Of a stretch of DNA of 64,000 bases, positions 1 through 9,429 are shown piece by piece. The translations under genes and the position numbers were made by a program. The stretch is from JADGOV01 sp963814355 (GTDB lineage Bacteria > Actinomycetota > Actinomycetes > JADGOV01). The notes beneath the pieces were generated by a model. That model was not told the DNA's origin. It ran no database searches and saw only the letters and a program-made list of their open reading frames with translations. Position 1 is the stretch's first letter. Each line of letters opens with the position of its first letter. Where the stretch lies: assembly GCA_963814355.1 (NCBI GenBank), contig CAWFCZ010000006.1, positions 124,001-188,000 on the forward strand, in the 5' to 3' direction.

Positions 1-29
1 CGTGGTCGAAGAGTGCGCGAGCTGACGCC

Positions 30-743
30 TCAGCTCTGGCCGGTGATCTTTTCCAGGGCTTCGGTGATGCTCCGCTCGGCTCGAGCCTTGTCGACACCGA
101 CTCTGGCCAGCGCGCTGTCGCCGTCCTCGAGCTCGAGCAGGGCGAGCAGGAGGTGCTCGGTTCCGACGTAGTTGTGGCCCAGCCGGAGTGCCTCGCGGAA
201 GGTCAGCTCGAGCGCCTTCTTTGCGCTGAAATCGAAGGGAACGAGCGCGGGTACGTTACCGCCGGCCGGGGGCAGTGCGGTGATGACCGCCTGCCGGACG
301 ACGTCGAGGGCAACGCCCTGGGCGACGAGCGCCTGCGCGCCGAGGCCTTCTGGCTCTCTGAGAAGCCCTAGCACCAGGTGGCCGGTACCGACCTCGCTGT
401 TGCCGGCGGCCCGCGCTTCCTCCTGCGCCGCGGCCACCGCGTGACGGGCGCGAACGGTGAACCGACTGAACCCTTCCTCGGATGTCGGCTCCTTGGGCAC
501 GAAGCGCTGCTGCGCGGCTTGCTTACTGACACCCATGCTCCGGCCGATGTCGGTCCAGGAGGCGCCAGACCGGCGCGCCTGGTCGACGAAGTGGCCAATC
601 AGATGGTCGGCGACGTCGCCGAGGTGCTCGGCGGCAAGCACAGCGTCGGTCAGCTGGTCCAGCGGTTGGTCGTGCGCTTTCTGGATGGCGGCGATCAGGT
701 CGTCAAGACGGACAGCGGGCGGCATCCGAACGGGATCGGTCAT
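30..743 (-). CDS. Clp N-terminal-domain protein with HTH-like N-terminus
   Basis: The 237-residue protein carries two Clp-N repeats, one beginning FSRFTVRARHAVAAAQEEA with GTGHLVLGLL, the second with LTFREALRLGHNYVGTEHLL. These repeats form the substrate- or adaptor-binding domain of ClpA/ClpC ATPases, but no AAA+ module follows, so this is a stand-alone Clp-N protein. Residues about 50-75 (SWTDIGRSMGVSKQAAQQRF) look like a helix-turn-helix, which suggests a DNA-binding or stress-response regulator. I start at the ATG complementary to 741-743; the longer upstream frame is Ala/Arg/Pro-rich and looks like out-of-frame sequence. It is divergent from the next gene. The family is common in actinobacteria but the exact function is unknown. 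Confidence 0.85.
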   Translation of the reverse strand: MTDPVRMPPAVRLDDLIAAIQKAHDQPLDQLTDAVLAAEHLGDVADHLIGHFVDQARRSGASWTDIGRSMGVSKQAAQQRFVPKEPTSEEGFSRFTVRARHAVAAAQEEARAAGNSEVGTGHLVLGLLREPEGLGAQALVAQGVALDVVRQAVITALPPAGGNVPALVPFDFSAKKALELTFREALRLGHNYVGTEHLLLALLELEDGDSALARVGVDKARAERSITEALEKITGQS

Positions 744-850
744 GCCGTCAACCCTAGGTTGACATTTGCCTCTCGTCAATCTGGCGTTGACGCTGAGGCC
801 GTCGGGTCCGCGTGTCGGAATCTGTCGCACCCTCGCCATAGGTTTCCGGC

Positions 851-1682
851 ATGAGCGACACAGCGGCACTACGGGCCCAGGCGATCCGACTTCGGGCCGA
901 AGGGAGGTCACGGCGGGAGATCCGCAAGCTGCTCGGCCTGCGCCACGACTCGGCCGTCGGCCGCCTGCTTGTGGGGACCGAGCCGCTGCCGGCGCTGCGA
1001 CGGGCGCGGGCCAAGGACGCCGAGCGCGACCGGGCAAGGCAACTGCGGGCGCACGGCTGGACCTACCATCAGATCGCCACGGAGCTCGGTGTCTCGACCA
1101 GCAGCTGTTCACTGTGGCTGCGGGACATGCCGCATCCGGTGTTCGAGCGCCACCTGGAGGGCGAGCGCTGGCACGCCTCGTGGGCACCGGTGCTGCGACG
1201 CCGGGCGATCGAGCGGCAGCAGACCAAGTTCGCCGCGGCCAGCGAGATGCTCCCGCTCTCGCGGCGGGACATCATCCTGGCCGGCGCGGTGGCCTACTGG
1301 TGTGAGGGAGCCAAAGCGGAAGGCCTGGCGCTCAGGAGAGCGCGTGACTTTCGTGAACAGCGACTGGCACCTCGTCCTGTTGTTTCTGCGCTTCCTCGAT
1401 GCGGCTGGCGTCGAGCCCGAGCGGCGTAGCTACCGGGTCAGCATTCACGAAACGGCCGACGTCGAGTCGGCGATGAGGTACTGGGCGGACGTGGTCGGCG
1501 TGGCGGCGGAGAAGTTCTCGCCAACCACGATCAAGCGGCACCGCCCCGCGACGAACCGTCTCAACCAGGGTGCGGGGTATCACGGCTGCCTCATCATCGC
1601 GGTTGACCGCAGCGCCGTGCTGTATCGGCAGATCGAAGGGTGGGCGAAGTCGTTGGCCCTTGGACCGGAGCCGGTAAGCTGA
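851..1682 (+). pseudogene. Frameshifted HTH protein (conserved actinobacterial family)
   Basis: The first frame (851 to about 1320) encodes two helix-turn-helix-like segments (EGRSRREIRKLLGL and HGWTYHQIATELGVSTS) and runs to YWCEGAKAE. The conserved continuation (WRSGERVTFVNSDWHL, then VSIHETADVESAMRYW) is in another frame up to 1682. A one-base shift lies at about 1316-1324. Joined, the two frames would give one protein of about 277 residues, resembling uncharacterised HTH proteins I recall from actinobacteria. The biochemical role is unknown. It may be a real pseudogene or a sequencing error; the downstream half is undamaged, which favours a recent event. Confidence 0.7.
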
Positions 1683-1712
1683 CGTTATTCGCCGTGTCGC
1701 CTTGACATTCGG

Positions 1713-1783
1713 TCCCGGGTAGTGTAACGGCAACACAGAGTCCTTTGAAGTCTCCATTGGAGGTTCGAGTCCTCCCCCGGGAG
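1713..1783 (+). tRNA. tRNA-Gln (anticodon TTG)
   Basis: A 71-nt cloverleaf is visible. The acceptor stem TCCCGGG (1713-1719) pairs with CCCGGGA (1776-1782), the anticodon loop is CTTTGAA with TTG, and the T arm contains GGTTCGAGTCC. The terminal CCA is not fully encoded (G then CA). It lies just upstream of glmU. Confidence 0.93.
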
Positions 1784-1867
1784 CACTATGGGTTATCGGC
1801 TTCTCCAACAGGGGCGGGGGCGCCGGTAACCTGGCGGCACCGACTACCGGTCTGAGGAGCTTGCCAG

Positions 1868-3319
1868 GTGCCCGAATCCCAACCGGATGCGGTGGTGATC
1901 CTCGCGGCCGGCGAGGGCAAGCGGATGCATTCGGCCACCCCGAAGGTGCTTCACCAGGTCTGCGGGCGTTCGCTACTGGGACACGTCCTGGCCGCGGCGC
2001 AAGCCCTGGGACCGGTTGAGACGCTGGTCGTGGTGGGTGCCGGTCGCGACCAGGTGATCGAGCACCTCGCCGTGGTTGCCCCGGCGGCGCGGGCTGTGGT
2101 GCAGGCCGAGCAGCGCGGCACCGGGCACGCCGTCCGCACCGCCCTGGACACCGTGACGGATCTGACGGGCACCATCGTCGTGGCGCCGGGGGACACCCCG
2201 CTGCTGTCCGCGGTCAGCCTGAAAGAGCTCGTCGCGTTGCACCAGATGCGGGGCGCGGCGGCCACCCTGCTCACCGCCGAGCTGCCGGACCCGACCGGCT
2301 ACGGCCGGGTACTGCGCGACGGCGGCGCGGTGCTCGGCGTGGTGGAGCACCGCGACGCCGACCAGGCCCAGCTCGGGATCACCGAAGTGGCGACCTCGGT
2401 GTACGCCTTTCAGGCCGGGCCGCTGCGCGCCGCGCTGTCCCGGCTGTCCTCCGACAACAGCCAGGGGGAGGAGTACCTCACCGACGTCATCGCCATCCTG
2501 TCCCGGGACGCGCACATCGTTGCCGGATCGAAGATCAGCCAGTGGCAGCAGGTGCTCGGTGTGAACGACCGGGTGCAACTCGCCGCCGCCTCCCAGCTGC
2601 TCCGCGAGCGGATCCTGCACGACGCCATGCTGGCCGGGGTCACGGTGACCGAGCCGGCGACCACCTGGGTCGACGTCGACGTGCGCCTGGAACCCGATGT
2701 CACGCTGCTCCCCGGGACCCGGCTGCACGGCGCCACGGCTGTCGCCGCGGGCGCGGTGATCGGGCCGGACACCACGCTGACCGACACGACCGTCGAGGCC
2801 GGCGCGCGGGTCCGGTCCAGCACCTGCGACAGCGCGGTGGTCGGGGCGGGGGCGAACGTCGGGCCGTACACCTACCTGCGGCCCGGTACCCGGCTGGGGA
2901 GCGGCGCCAAGGCCGGTGGGTTCGTGGAGATGAAGGCGGCCACCCTCGGCGCCGGGGCGAAAGTTCCCCACCTGAGCTACGTCGGGGACGCGACGATCGG
3001 CCCGGGTACCAACGTCGGCGCGGCGACGGTCTTCGTGAACTACGACGGCCAGGCCAAGCATCACACCACGGTGGGGGCCCACGCGCGAATCGGCAGCGAC
3101 ACCATGCTGGTCGGTCCGGTCGAGGTCGGCGACGGGGCGTACACGGCGGCCGGTTCGGTGATCACCGACGACGTGCCGGCCGGTGCCCTCGCGGTGGGCC
3201 GGGCACGCCAGCACATCATCGAAGGCTGGGTCGAGCGCTCGCGACCCGGTACCACCTCCGCGGAATCGGCCGCCGCGGCGGTCCCACCGGCGAAGCGGCC
3301 ACCCGAGGAGCAGCAGTGA
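1868..3319 (+). CDS. glmU: Bifunctional GlcN-1-P acetyltransferase / GlcNAc-1-P uridylyltransferase
   Basis: The 483-residue protein has both GlmU halves. The N-terminal nucleotidyltransferase begins VVILAAGEGKRMHSATPKVL, with the usual G-x-G-x-R-M-x-S-x-x-P-K signature. The C-terminal half is a left-handed beta-helix of hexapeptide repeats (for example GAVIGPDTTL, GANVGPYTYL) and carries the acetyltransferase segment VNYDGQAKHHT. It makes UDP-GlcNAc for peptidoglycan in the cytoplasm. The start is GTG at 1868, in AGGTG context. The stop overlaps the GTG start of prs (GTGA at 3316-3319), so the two are likely translationally coupled, as is usual in actinobacteria. Confidence 0.97.
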   Translation: MPESQPDAVVILAAGEGKRMHSATPKVLHQVCGRSLLGHVLAAAQALGPVETLVVVGAGRDQVIEHLAVVAPAARAVVQAEQRGTGHAVRTALDTVTDLTGTIVVAPGDTPLLSAVSLKELVALHQMRGAAATLLTAELPDPTGYGRVLRDGGAVLGVVEHRDADQAQLGITEVATSVYAFQAGPLRAALSRLSSDNSQGEEYLTDVIAILSRDAHIVAGSKISQWQQVLGVNDRVQLAAASQLLRERILHDAMLAGVTVTEPATTWVDVDVRLEPDVTLLPGTRLHGATAVAAGAVIGPDTTLTDTTVEAGARVRSSTCDSAVVGAGANVGPYTYLRPGTRLGSGAKAGGFVEMKAATLGAGAKVPHLSYVGDATIGPGTNVGAATVFVNYDGQAKHHTTVGAHARIGSDTMLVGPVEVGDGAYTAAGSVITDDVPAGALAVGRARQHIIEGWVERSRPGTTSAESAAAAVPPAKRPPEEQQ

Positions 3320-4293
3320 GCGGCATCTCGACCAGCGGGCGCAAGACGCTCATGCTCTTCTCCGGGCGGGCGCATCCCGGGTTGGCGGAGGAGATCGCCA
3401 GCGAGCTGGGGGTCACCGTCGTACCGATGAGCGCGTACGACTTCGCCAACGGTGAGATCTACGTCCGGTTCCAGGAATCGGTCCGCGGCAGCGATGCCTT
3501 CGTCGTCCAGGCGCACAGCCCGCCGATCAACGCCTGGCTGATGGAGAACCTGCTGATGGTCGATGCCCTGAAGCGGGCCAGCGCCAAGCGGATCACCGCG
3601 GTGCTGCCGTTCTACGCCTACGCCCGGCAGGACAAGAAGCACCGCGGCCGGGAGCCGATCTCCGCCCGATTGGTGGCCGACTTCTTCAAGACGGCCGGTG
3701 CCGACCGACTGATGGCCGTCGACCTGCACACCAGCCAGATACAAGGCTTCTTCAGCGGTCCGGTCGACCACCTGTTCGCGCTGCCGTTGCTCAGTGACTA
3801 CATCGCGCACCGCTACACCGGGTGCCAGTTGACCGTGGTCGCCCCGGACGCCGGCCGGGTCCGGGTCGCCGAACGCTGGACCGACCGGCTGGGCTGCCCG
3901 CTGGCGATCATTCACAAGCGGCGCGATCCGGATGTGGCGAACGAGGTCAAGGTCTTCGAAGTCGTCGGTCAGGTCAAGGGCCGGACCTGCATCATCGTCG
4001 ACGACATGATCGACACGGCCAGTACGATCACCAAGGCCGCCGACGCCCTGTTCGAGGGCGGCGCCACCGACGTCATCGTGGCGGCCACCCACGGCGTGCT
4101 CTCCGGCCCGGCGGTCGACCGGCTGAAGAACTCCCAGATCAGCGAGGTGGTGCTCACCAACACCTTGCCGATCCCGGCGGAGAACCAGTTCGACAAGCTG
4201 ACCATCCTGTCCATCGCTCCGCTGCTGGCCCGGGCGATCCGCGAGGTGTTCGACGACGGGTCGGTGACCAGCCTGTTCGGCGGGAACGCCTGA
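3316..4293 (+). CDS. prs: Ribose-phosphate pyrophosphokinase
   Basis: This 325-residue PRPP synthetase makes phosphoribosyl pyrophosphate from ribose 5-phosphate and ATP for nucleotide, His and Trp synthesis. The flexible-loop motif YARQDKKHRGREPIS, the metal-binding VDLHTSQIQGFF and the PRPP-binding loop CIIVDDMIDTASTI are all present. Length matches class I enzymes. The GTG start at 3316 overlaps the glmU stop by four bases, consistent with an operon. No damage is seen. Confidence 0.97.
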   Translation: MSGISTSGRKTLMLFSGRAHPGLAEEIASELGVTVVPMSAYDFANGEIYVRFQESVRGSDAFVVQAHSPPINAWLMENLLMVDALKRASAKRITAVLPFYAYARQDKKHRGREPISARLVADFFKTAGADRLMAVDLHTSQIQGFFSGPVDHLFALPLLSDYIAHRYTGCQLTVVAPDAGRVRVAERWTDRLGCPLAIIHKRRDPDVANEVKVFEVVGQVKGRTCIIVDDMIDTASTITKAADALFEGGATDVIVAATHGVLSGPAVDRLKNSQISEVVLTNTLPIPAENQFDKLTILSIAPLLARAIREVFDDGSVTSLFGGNA

Positions 4294-4302
4294 CCGCGCC
4301 GG

Positions 4303-5502
4303 CTATCCGGCCAGCCGCTCCAGCGCCCGGGACGCCAGGATCCCGCCGATTGCCAACGACGCGGTGGCGGCCGGTGACGGGGCGTTGACCACGTGGAGCA
4401 CCGCCTCGTCCTCGATCAGCCGGAAGTCGTCGACGAGCGAACCATCGGGGTCCACCGCCTGGGCGCGTACCCCGGACGGCCCGAACACCAGGTCGTCCGC
4501 GCTCAAGGTGGGCACGTACCGCCGCAGGTCGCGCAGGAACGCCGCCTTGGATACGTCTCGCCAGGCCTCCTGTGCGCCGAGCCGCCAGTACCGCCGGGCC
4601 AGGCCGCGGAACCCGGGGGACCGCAGGGTCTGGGCTGCATCTCGCGGGGAGACGTCGCGCCGCCGGTACCCCTCCCGGGCCAGCGCCAGCACCGCGTTGG
4701 GTCCGGCCCACACCTCGCCGTCGTGCCGACGGGTGAGGTGCACCCCGAGGAAGGGCAGCGCGGGGTCCGGTACCGGGTAGATCAGACCGCGGACCAGATG
4801 CCGTGCCGAGGGCACCAGAGAGTAATAGTCACCCCGAAACGGCACGATGGCCGCCACCGGCTCCGTGCCCGCGGGTGCGGCCATCGCGGCGACCCGGTCG
4901 GAGTGCAGCCCCGCGCAGGTGACCACCAGCCGAGCGCTGAGTTGATCGCCACCGGTCAGGCTCAGCGCCCGGCCGCCCGCGACGGCGCCGAGCCCCATCA
5001 GCCGTCGACCGAGCAGCAGGGCGCCGCCGGCTTGGGTTATGTCGCGGCTGAGGCTGCGGGCGACGGCCGAGAAGTCGATGATCCCGGTCGGCGGGACGTG
5101 TACCGCGCGGACGCCGACCGCATACGGTTCGTACTCCCGAAGTTCCTCCGGGCCGAGGTTCCGCATCCCGGCCACGCCGTTCGCCACGCCCCGGTCGTAC
5201 AGCGCCCGCAGCCGGTCCAGCTCGCTGTCGTCGGCAGCGACGATCAGCTTTCCGCAGCGCTGGAACGGGATGCCCCGGGCCTGCGCGTACTCCTCCAGCT
5301 CCGCCTTGCCGGCCACGCAGAGCCGCGCCTTGAGCGAGCCGGGTGCGTAGTACACCCCGGCGTGCAGCACCCCGGAATTGTGGCCGCTCTGGTGCGCGGC
5401 GACCACCGGCTCCTTGTCGATGATCGCGAGCCGCAGGCCGGGCCGGAGCTGTAGCAACCGGTACGCGGTGGCCAGCCCGACCAACCCGGCACCCACCACC
5501 AC
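4303..5502 (-). CDS. lhgO: L-2-hydroxyglutarate oxidase/dehydrogenase-type FAD enzyme
   Basis: This 399-residue FAD-dependent oxidoreductase of the DAO family has an N-terminal dinucleotide-binding motif GAGLVGLATAYRL, the family signature HNSGVLHAGVYY and the C-terminal FAD-contact region NAPSPAATASLAIG. These fit LhgO/YgaF, which oxidises L-2-hydroxyglutarate to 2-oxoglutarate. It is convergent with prs, only about 9 bp away. The start is uncertain. I take the first of three consecutive GTG codons at 5502; the frame is open back to a stop around 5540, and a CTG at 5523 could also serve. Confidence 0.85.
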   Translation of the reverse strand: MVVGAGLVGLATAYRLLQLRPGLRLAIIDKEPVVAAHQSGHNSGVLHAGVYYAPGSLKARLCVAGKAELEEYAQARGIPFQRCGKLIVAADDSELDRLRALYDRGVANGVAGMRNLGPEELREYEPYAVGVRAVHVPPTGIIDFSAVARSLSRDITQAGGALLLGRRLMGLGAVAGGRALSLTGGDQLSARLVVTCAGLHSDRVAAMAAPAGTEPVAAIVPFRGDYYSLVPSARHLVRGLIYPVPDPALPFLGVHLTRRHDGEVWAGPNAVLALAREGYRRRDVSPRDAAQTLRSPGFRGLARRYWRLGAQEAWRDVSKAAFLRDLRRYVPTLSADDLVFGPSGVRAQAVDPDGSLVDDFRLIEDEAVLHVVNAPSPAATASLAIGGILASRALERLAG

Positions 5503-5652
5503 GACGTCGAAGTCGGTACGCAGGGGTCCCCCAGGCGGCTCTCAGTAGAAGCCCGATTCTAGAAGCCGGCCGGGGCACTTCGCCGGAACTCCAGCCGCCG
5601 CTTACCTCGCCGAGGGGGCATGCCGCACGACGTCATTGCCCGGCGGGCCAGG

Positions 5653-5702
5653 CTAGCTGGGGAACCTGAGCGGGGTCCCAGTACTGCTCACCCCCCAGCT
5701 AG
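5653..5702. promoter_or_regulatory. Inverted repeat between lhgO and rplY
   Basis: CTAGCTGGGG at 5653-5662 is perfectly complementary to CCCCAGCTAG at 5693-5702, with a 30-nt loop. It lies in the divergent intergenic region 5503-5859 upstream of rplY. There is no T tract, so an operator or leader structure is as likely as a terminator. Nothing else recognisable lies in this gap. Confidence 0.45.
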
Positions 5703-5859
5703 GACGGCGAGCCGGGCAGATGAGCAGGCCGGAGCAGGGGTCACCAGGTGTGAAGACATCAGCGGCGGGGGTTCGCCACGTCCGGTTAGACTGACTCTTC
5801 GCGCGCTGCCCAGTGCTGCGCCCCCGCCCGCACCGCAATATCGTATGAGGAGTTTCACC

Positions 5860-6561
5860 GTGTCCGAGGTCCACATTCCCGCCGAACCGCGCAATGAGTT
5901 CGGCAAGGGTGGGGCTCGGCGTACCCGTCGTGCGGGCAAGGTGCCGGCGGTGCTCTACGGTCACGGCACCCCGCCCCGGCACATCGCGCTGCCGGCCCGG
6001 GAGTTCGCCTCCGCGCTGCGCACCGATGCCGGCATGAACGTCCTGCTGTATCTCGACGTGGACGGCGGTACCGAGTTGGCCCTGGCCAAGGCGGTGCAAC
6101 GTAACCCGCTGCGCGGCAGCATCGAACACGTCGACCTCATTCTCGTCCGGCGCGGTGAGAAGGTCGTGATCGACGTACCGGTGACCCTTATCGGGGAAGC
6201 GGTCCGCGACACCGTCGTCGACCAGCAGCTCATGACGCTGTCGGTGGAGGCCGAGGCAACGGCCATCCCGCAGGGCCTCGAGGTGGCCATCGACGGGCTT
6301 GACGTGGGCGCCTCGGTGACCGCCGGTCAAGTCAGCCTGCCGGCCGGTGCCGAGCTGGCGATCGACCCCGAGTCGCTCGTCGTCCACATCCTGGCCGCGC
6401 AGAGCGCGGAGGCCTTCGAGGCCGACCTGGCCGAGGCCCAGGCCGAGGTCACCGGCGAGCCGTTCGGCGCGGGCGACGTGGTGCCGGACACCGAATCCGA
6501 CGCCGGCGGCCCGGCGTCCAGCCCCTCGGACACCGACGCCTCGGCTGGTGCCTCCACCTGA
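5860..6561 (+). CDS. rplY: 50S ribosomal protein L25/general stress protein Ctc
   Basis: This 233-residue protein has the two-domain TL5/Ctc architecture. The N-terminal 5S-rRNA-binding L25 domain includes NEFGKGGARRTRRAGKVPAV and GHGTPPRHIALP; the C-terminal beta domain includes IGEAVRDTVVDQQLMTLSVE. An acidic, Ala/Ser-rich tail follows. I choose the GTG at 5860 because AGGAG at 5848-5852 is ideally placed. An in-frame ATG at 5845 would put the ribosome binding site inside the gene. pth follows 40 bp downstream, the usual partner. Confidence 0.93.
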   Translation: MSEVHIPAEPRNEFGKGGARRTRRAGKVPAVLYGHGTPPRHIALPAREFASALRTDAGMNVLLYLDVDGGTELALAKAVQRNPLRGSIEHVDLILVRRGEKVVIDVPVTLIGEAVRDTVVDQQLMTLSVEAEATAIPQGLEVAIDGLDVGASVTAGQVSLPAGAELAIDPESLVVHILAAQSAEAFEADLAEAQAEVTGEPFGAGDVVPDTESDAGGPASSPSDTDASAGAST

Positions 6562-6601
6562 TCGGGACAGCGCAGCCGATCTCGCTCCGGCGGCTTCAAG
6601 C

Positions 6602-7174
6602 GTGACCGAGGACACCTGGCTGGTCGTCGGCCTCGGCAACCCCGGTCCCGGCTACGCCGGGCATCGGCACAACGCCGGCTTCATGGTCGCGGACCTGCTG
6701 GCCGAACGGATGGCCGGCCGCTTCAAGGCGCACAAGGGCCGGGCCGACCTCCTGGAGGGCCGCCTCGCCGGCAGGCGGGTGATCGTGATGAAGCCGAAGT
6801 GCTTCATGAACGACTCCGGTGGCCCGGTCGCCGCCGTTCGCGACTACTTCAGCGTTCCGGTGGACCGGATTGCCGTCGCCCATGACGAGCTCGACCTGCC
6901 GTTCGGGTCGCTGCGGCTCAAGGTCGGCGGTGGGGACAACGGGCACAACGGTCTGCGCTCGGTGCGCAAGGCGCTCGGTTCCGGGGACTTCGCCCGGATT
7001 CGGTTCGGCATCGGCCGCCCGCCGGGTCGGATGGACCCGGCGGACTTCGTGCTGCACGACTTTTCCGGCGCGGAACGCAAGGACCTCGATTTCCTCCTGG
7101 ACCGAGCGGCCGACGCGGTCCAGGCGCTCCTCGGCGAGGGCTTGCCGGCCGCGCAGAACAGCTACCACGGCTGA
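6602..7174 (+). CDS. pth: Peptidyl-tRNA hydrolase
   Basis: This 190-residue Pth recycles tRNA from peptidyl-tRNA that has dropped off ribosomes. Conserved motifs are GLGNPGPGYAGHRHNAGF (catalytic His in the HNAGF segment), KCFMNDSG (Asn contacting tRNA), HDELDLPFG (catalytic-site Asp) and GDNGHNGLRS. Length is normal. The GTG at 6602 is chosen because homology starts immediately (TEDTWLVVGLGNPG). The frame is open further upstream but there overlaps rplY in another frame. Confidence 0.96.
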   Translation: MTEDTWLVVGLGNPGPGYAGHRHNAGFMVADLLAERMAGRFKAHKGRADLLEGRLAGRRVIVMKPKCFMNDSGGPVAAVRDYFSVPVDRIAVAHDELDLPFGSLRLKVGGGDNGHNGLRSVRKALGSGDFARIRFGIGRPPGRMDPADFVLHDFSGAERKDLDFLLDRAADAVQALLGEGLPAAQNSYHG

Positions 7175-7396
7175 TCCGATTGGCTGACCTGATCAGGCCG
7201 GTTTAGCCGACACACAGCGCCCGGCCGCGCCGGTCGAGCCGTGTCATCCGCCACGCCGGTGTGCCGCTCGGGGGCCGCAGTCGAAGGCCACCGCCATCAA
7301 TGCACCGGTCGAGCCGCGCTGGACGGCGCCGTTTCGCTGCCGCCCAGCATTGCAGGAGCGGGCCAGGGCCTCGTTGCCGCCGACCGGCCCGGACGG
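7175..7396. other. Non-coding gap after pth
   Basis: I see no gene here. It probably includes decayed 5' sequence of the UDP-glucose dehydrogenase relic that follows, but no frame keeps the expected N-terminal Rossmann motif. Confidence 0.4.
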
Positions 7397-8311
7397 TGGC
7401 GTCGGCCCGGCTGCGGCTCAGTCCCTCGCTACAAGAGGCGGCCGAGTTCGGTGAGGTGCACTTCGACTGCGTCGGCACGGCGCAGGGCGCCGGCTCCTAC
7501 GCCGCGGACATCCGACCCATCGACGCGGTGATCGACGGCCTGGCACCGTATCGGGATCGCCCGTGTCTCGTAGTGAGGAAGTCGACCGTGCCGGTGGGTA
7601 CGGCCGCCCCCGCTGGTTGACCGGATCGCCGACCTGGCCTGGAACCCGGAGTTCCTCCCGGAAGGCTTCGCGCTGGAGGACACCCTGCGACCGGATCGCC
7701 GCGTCGTCGGGGTGACCTCGACCGCCGCGGACGTGGTTCTGGGGGAGCTGTACGCGCGGATCCGCGCAGGGTACTCCTACCTCTCCACCGATCTGGCCAC
7801 AGCGGAGCTGGTGAACGTCTCGGCGCGCGCTTCCTGGCGACGAAGATCTCCTTCATCACCGCGATGGCGGAGGAGGTATGTGAGGCCAGCGGCGGCGACG
7901 TCGTCCTCCTCGCCGACGCACTGGGGTACGACAGCCGGATCGGGCGCCGGTTTCCTTCCGCCGGCATCGGCTTCGAAGGCGGGTGCTTGTCCAAGGACAT
8001 TCGGGCGTTCATGGCCGGGCGCGATCCAGCTGCAGAGGGCACAGGTGTGGGTGCACGACCCGGAGGCTATGGAGAACGCTCGGGCGCTGTTCCCGACCCT
8101 GGACTACGCGCCAGAAGTGAGCAAGGCCTGCGAAAGTGCCGTTCTCGTGCTGCACCTGACCGAGTGGATGGAGTACCGGGAGCTCGACCCTGCCACGCTG
8201 GCCGGGCTGGTGGGGACACCGCGGATCCTCGATGCCCGCAACGTGCTGGACATCGACGTTTGGCGGGCGGCCGGATGGAAGGTGCGGGCACTCGGCCGCC
8301 CGGTTCGTTAG
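7397..8311 (+). pseudogene. UDP-glucose/UDP-sugar 6-dehydrogenase relic
   Basis: Pieces in all three frames line up in order with UDP-glucose dehydrogenase. They are EAAEFGEVHFDCVGTAQG, then CLVVRKSTVPVGTA, then LAWNPEFLPEGFALEDTLRP with DRRVVGV, then FLATKISFITAMAEEVCE and GIGFEGGCLSKDIRAF (where the catalytic Cys is still visible), and finally LDARNVLDIDVWRAAGWKV. At least three frameshifts separate them (near 7620, 7830 and 8030) and the N-terminal NAD-binding part is missing. In life the enzyme makes UDP-glucuronate for surface polysaccharides. This copy is clearly dead. Confidence 0.85.
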
Positions 8312-8349
8312 CCGGATGGGTCCGGTGCGGCCGCCTACGATGAGGCGTC

Positions 8350-9314
8350 GTGAGTCTCCGAACCTGCCTCGCCGTGGCGGGGGTGTGCCTGCTGGCGGCG
8401 TGTTCGGCTGGGGCACCGCGTGCTGATCGGGCCGGTACCCAGTCGACCTCGGCCGCTCCCCCGACCGCGACCGCGCCGGCCGGCCCAGCCCGGTCAAAGC
8501 CGCCTGCCTCTGCTGGCTTGTCGGTGGTTGCCGCCGGGGACATCGCATGCCGGGGCGGGTGCGCCGATGAGGCCACGGCTCGGATGGCGGCGTCGCTGCA
8601 TCCCGGGCTGGTGCTCACCTTGGGCGATGAGCAGTACGAGAGCGGCTCGTACGAGGACTTCCTGGCCAGCTACGACCGCACCTGGGGTCGTTTCAAGGCA
8701 ATCACCCGGCCGGTTCCGGAAATCACGAGTACGACGGCGGCAGCGCGCGCGGCTACTACCGCTACTTCGGTGCGGCGGCCGGCGGGTCTCGGCGCGGGTA
8801 CTACAGCTTCGACGCCGGCGGTTGGCACCTGATCGCGCTGAACAGCAGTTGCGGTGGCGCCGGGGTCGGTGGCTGCGGCGCCGGGTCCCCGCAGGCCCGC
8901 TGGCTGGCGGCCGACGTGGCCGGCTCCAAGGCTCAGTGCATGCTGGCGTACTGGCACCAGCCCCGGTTCTCCTCCGGCCTGCACGGTAGCGATGCGACCT
9001 ACGACACGTTCTGGCGCGAGCTGTTCGCGGCTGGCGCCGAGTTGGTACTCAGTGGGCACGACCATGACTACGAGCGGTTCGTGCCGCTGGACCCGGCGCA
9101 GCGGGTGGACGCCGCCCGCGGGGTGCAGCAGTTCGTGGTCGGCACCGGGGGCAAGACCCGCTACCCGATCCTCTTCGCGCAGCGGGGGAGTGAGGTGCGG
9201 CTAGATTCGGCGTATGGGGTGCTGGTGTTGAGGCTGCGGCCCGGGCAGTACAGCTGGCGGTTCGTCACCGTGGCCGGGAAGGTGGCGGACTCGGGCAGCG
9301 GACAGTGTCACTGA
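8350..9314 (+). pseudogene. Lipoprotein metallophosphoesterase with one-base deletion
   Basis: The GTG-initiated N-terminus is a lipoprotein signal (LAVAGVCLLAACSAG, lipobox LAAC). A Ser/Pro/Ala linker follows, then calcineurin-like phosphoesterase motifs VAAGDIAC and LGDEQYESGSY. The frame then breaks at about 8719. Adding one G to CCGGAAATCACGAG would restore P-V-P-G-N-H-E-Y, and the rest continues in the other frame: YWHQPRFSS and SGHDHDYERF, ending VADSGSGQCH at 9314. The repaired protein would be about 320 residues, lipid-anchored and exported. It resembles the C-terminal domain of the protein at 29670-32453. It is either a recent pseudogene or a sequencing error. Confidence 0.85.
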
Positions 9315-9429
9315 GCCGCCGTATGCCGAGCTTGGCCACCATCGGTACTCGGAGACCACGAGAACTCGAAATCGGCTGATTTCATTCACCGAGGCCGGGG
9401 CGGGCGACCGCCGGTGGGAAGCCGTCGTC

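Noticed and set aside
1973..3214. A long minus-strand frame opposite glmU
   Set aside because: It is Gly/Arg/His-rich antisense of a high-GC gene; glmU is unambiguous.
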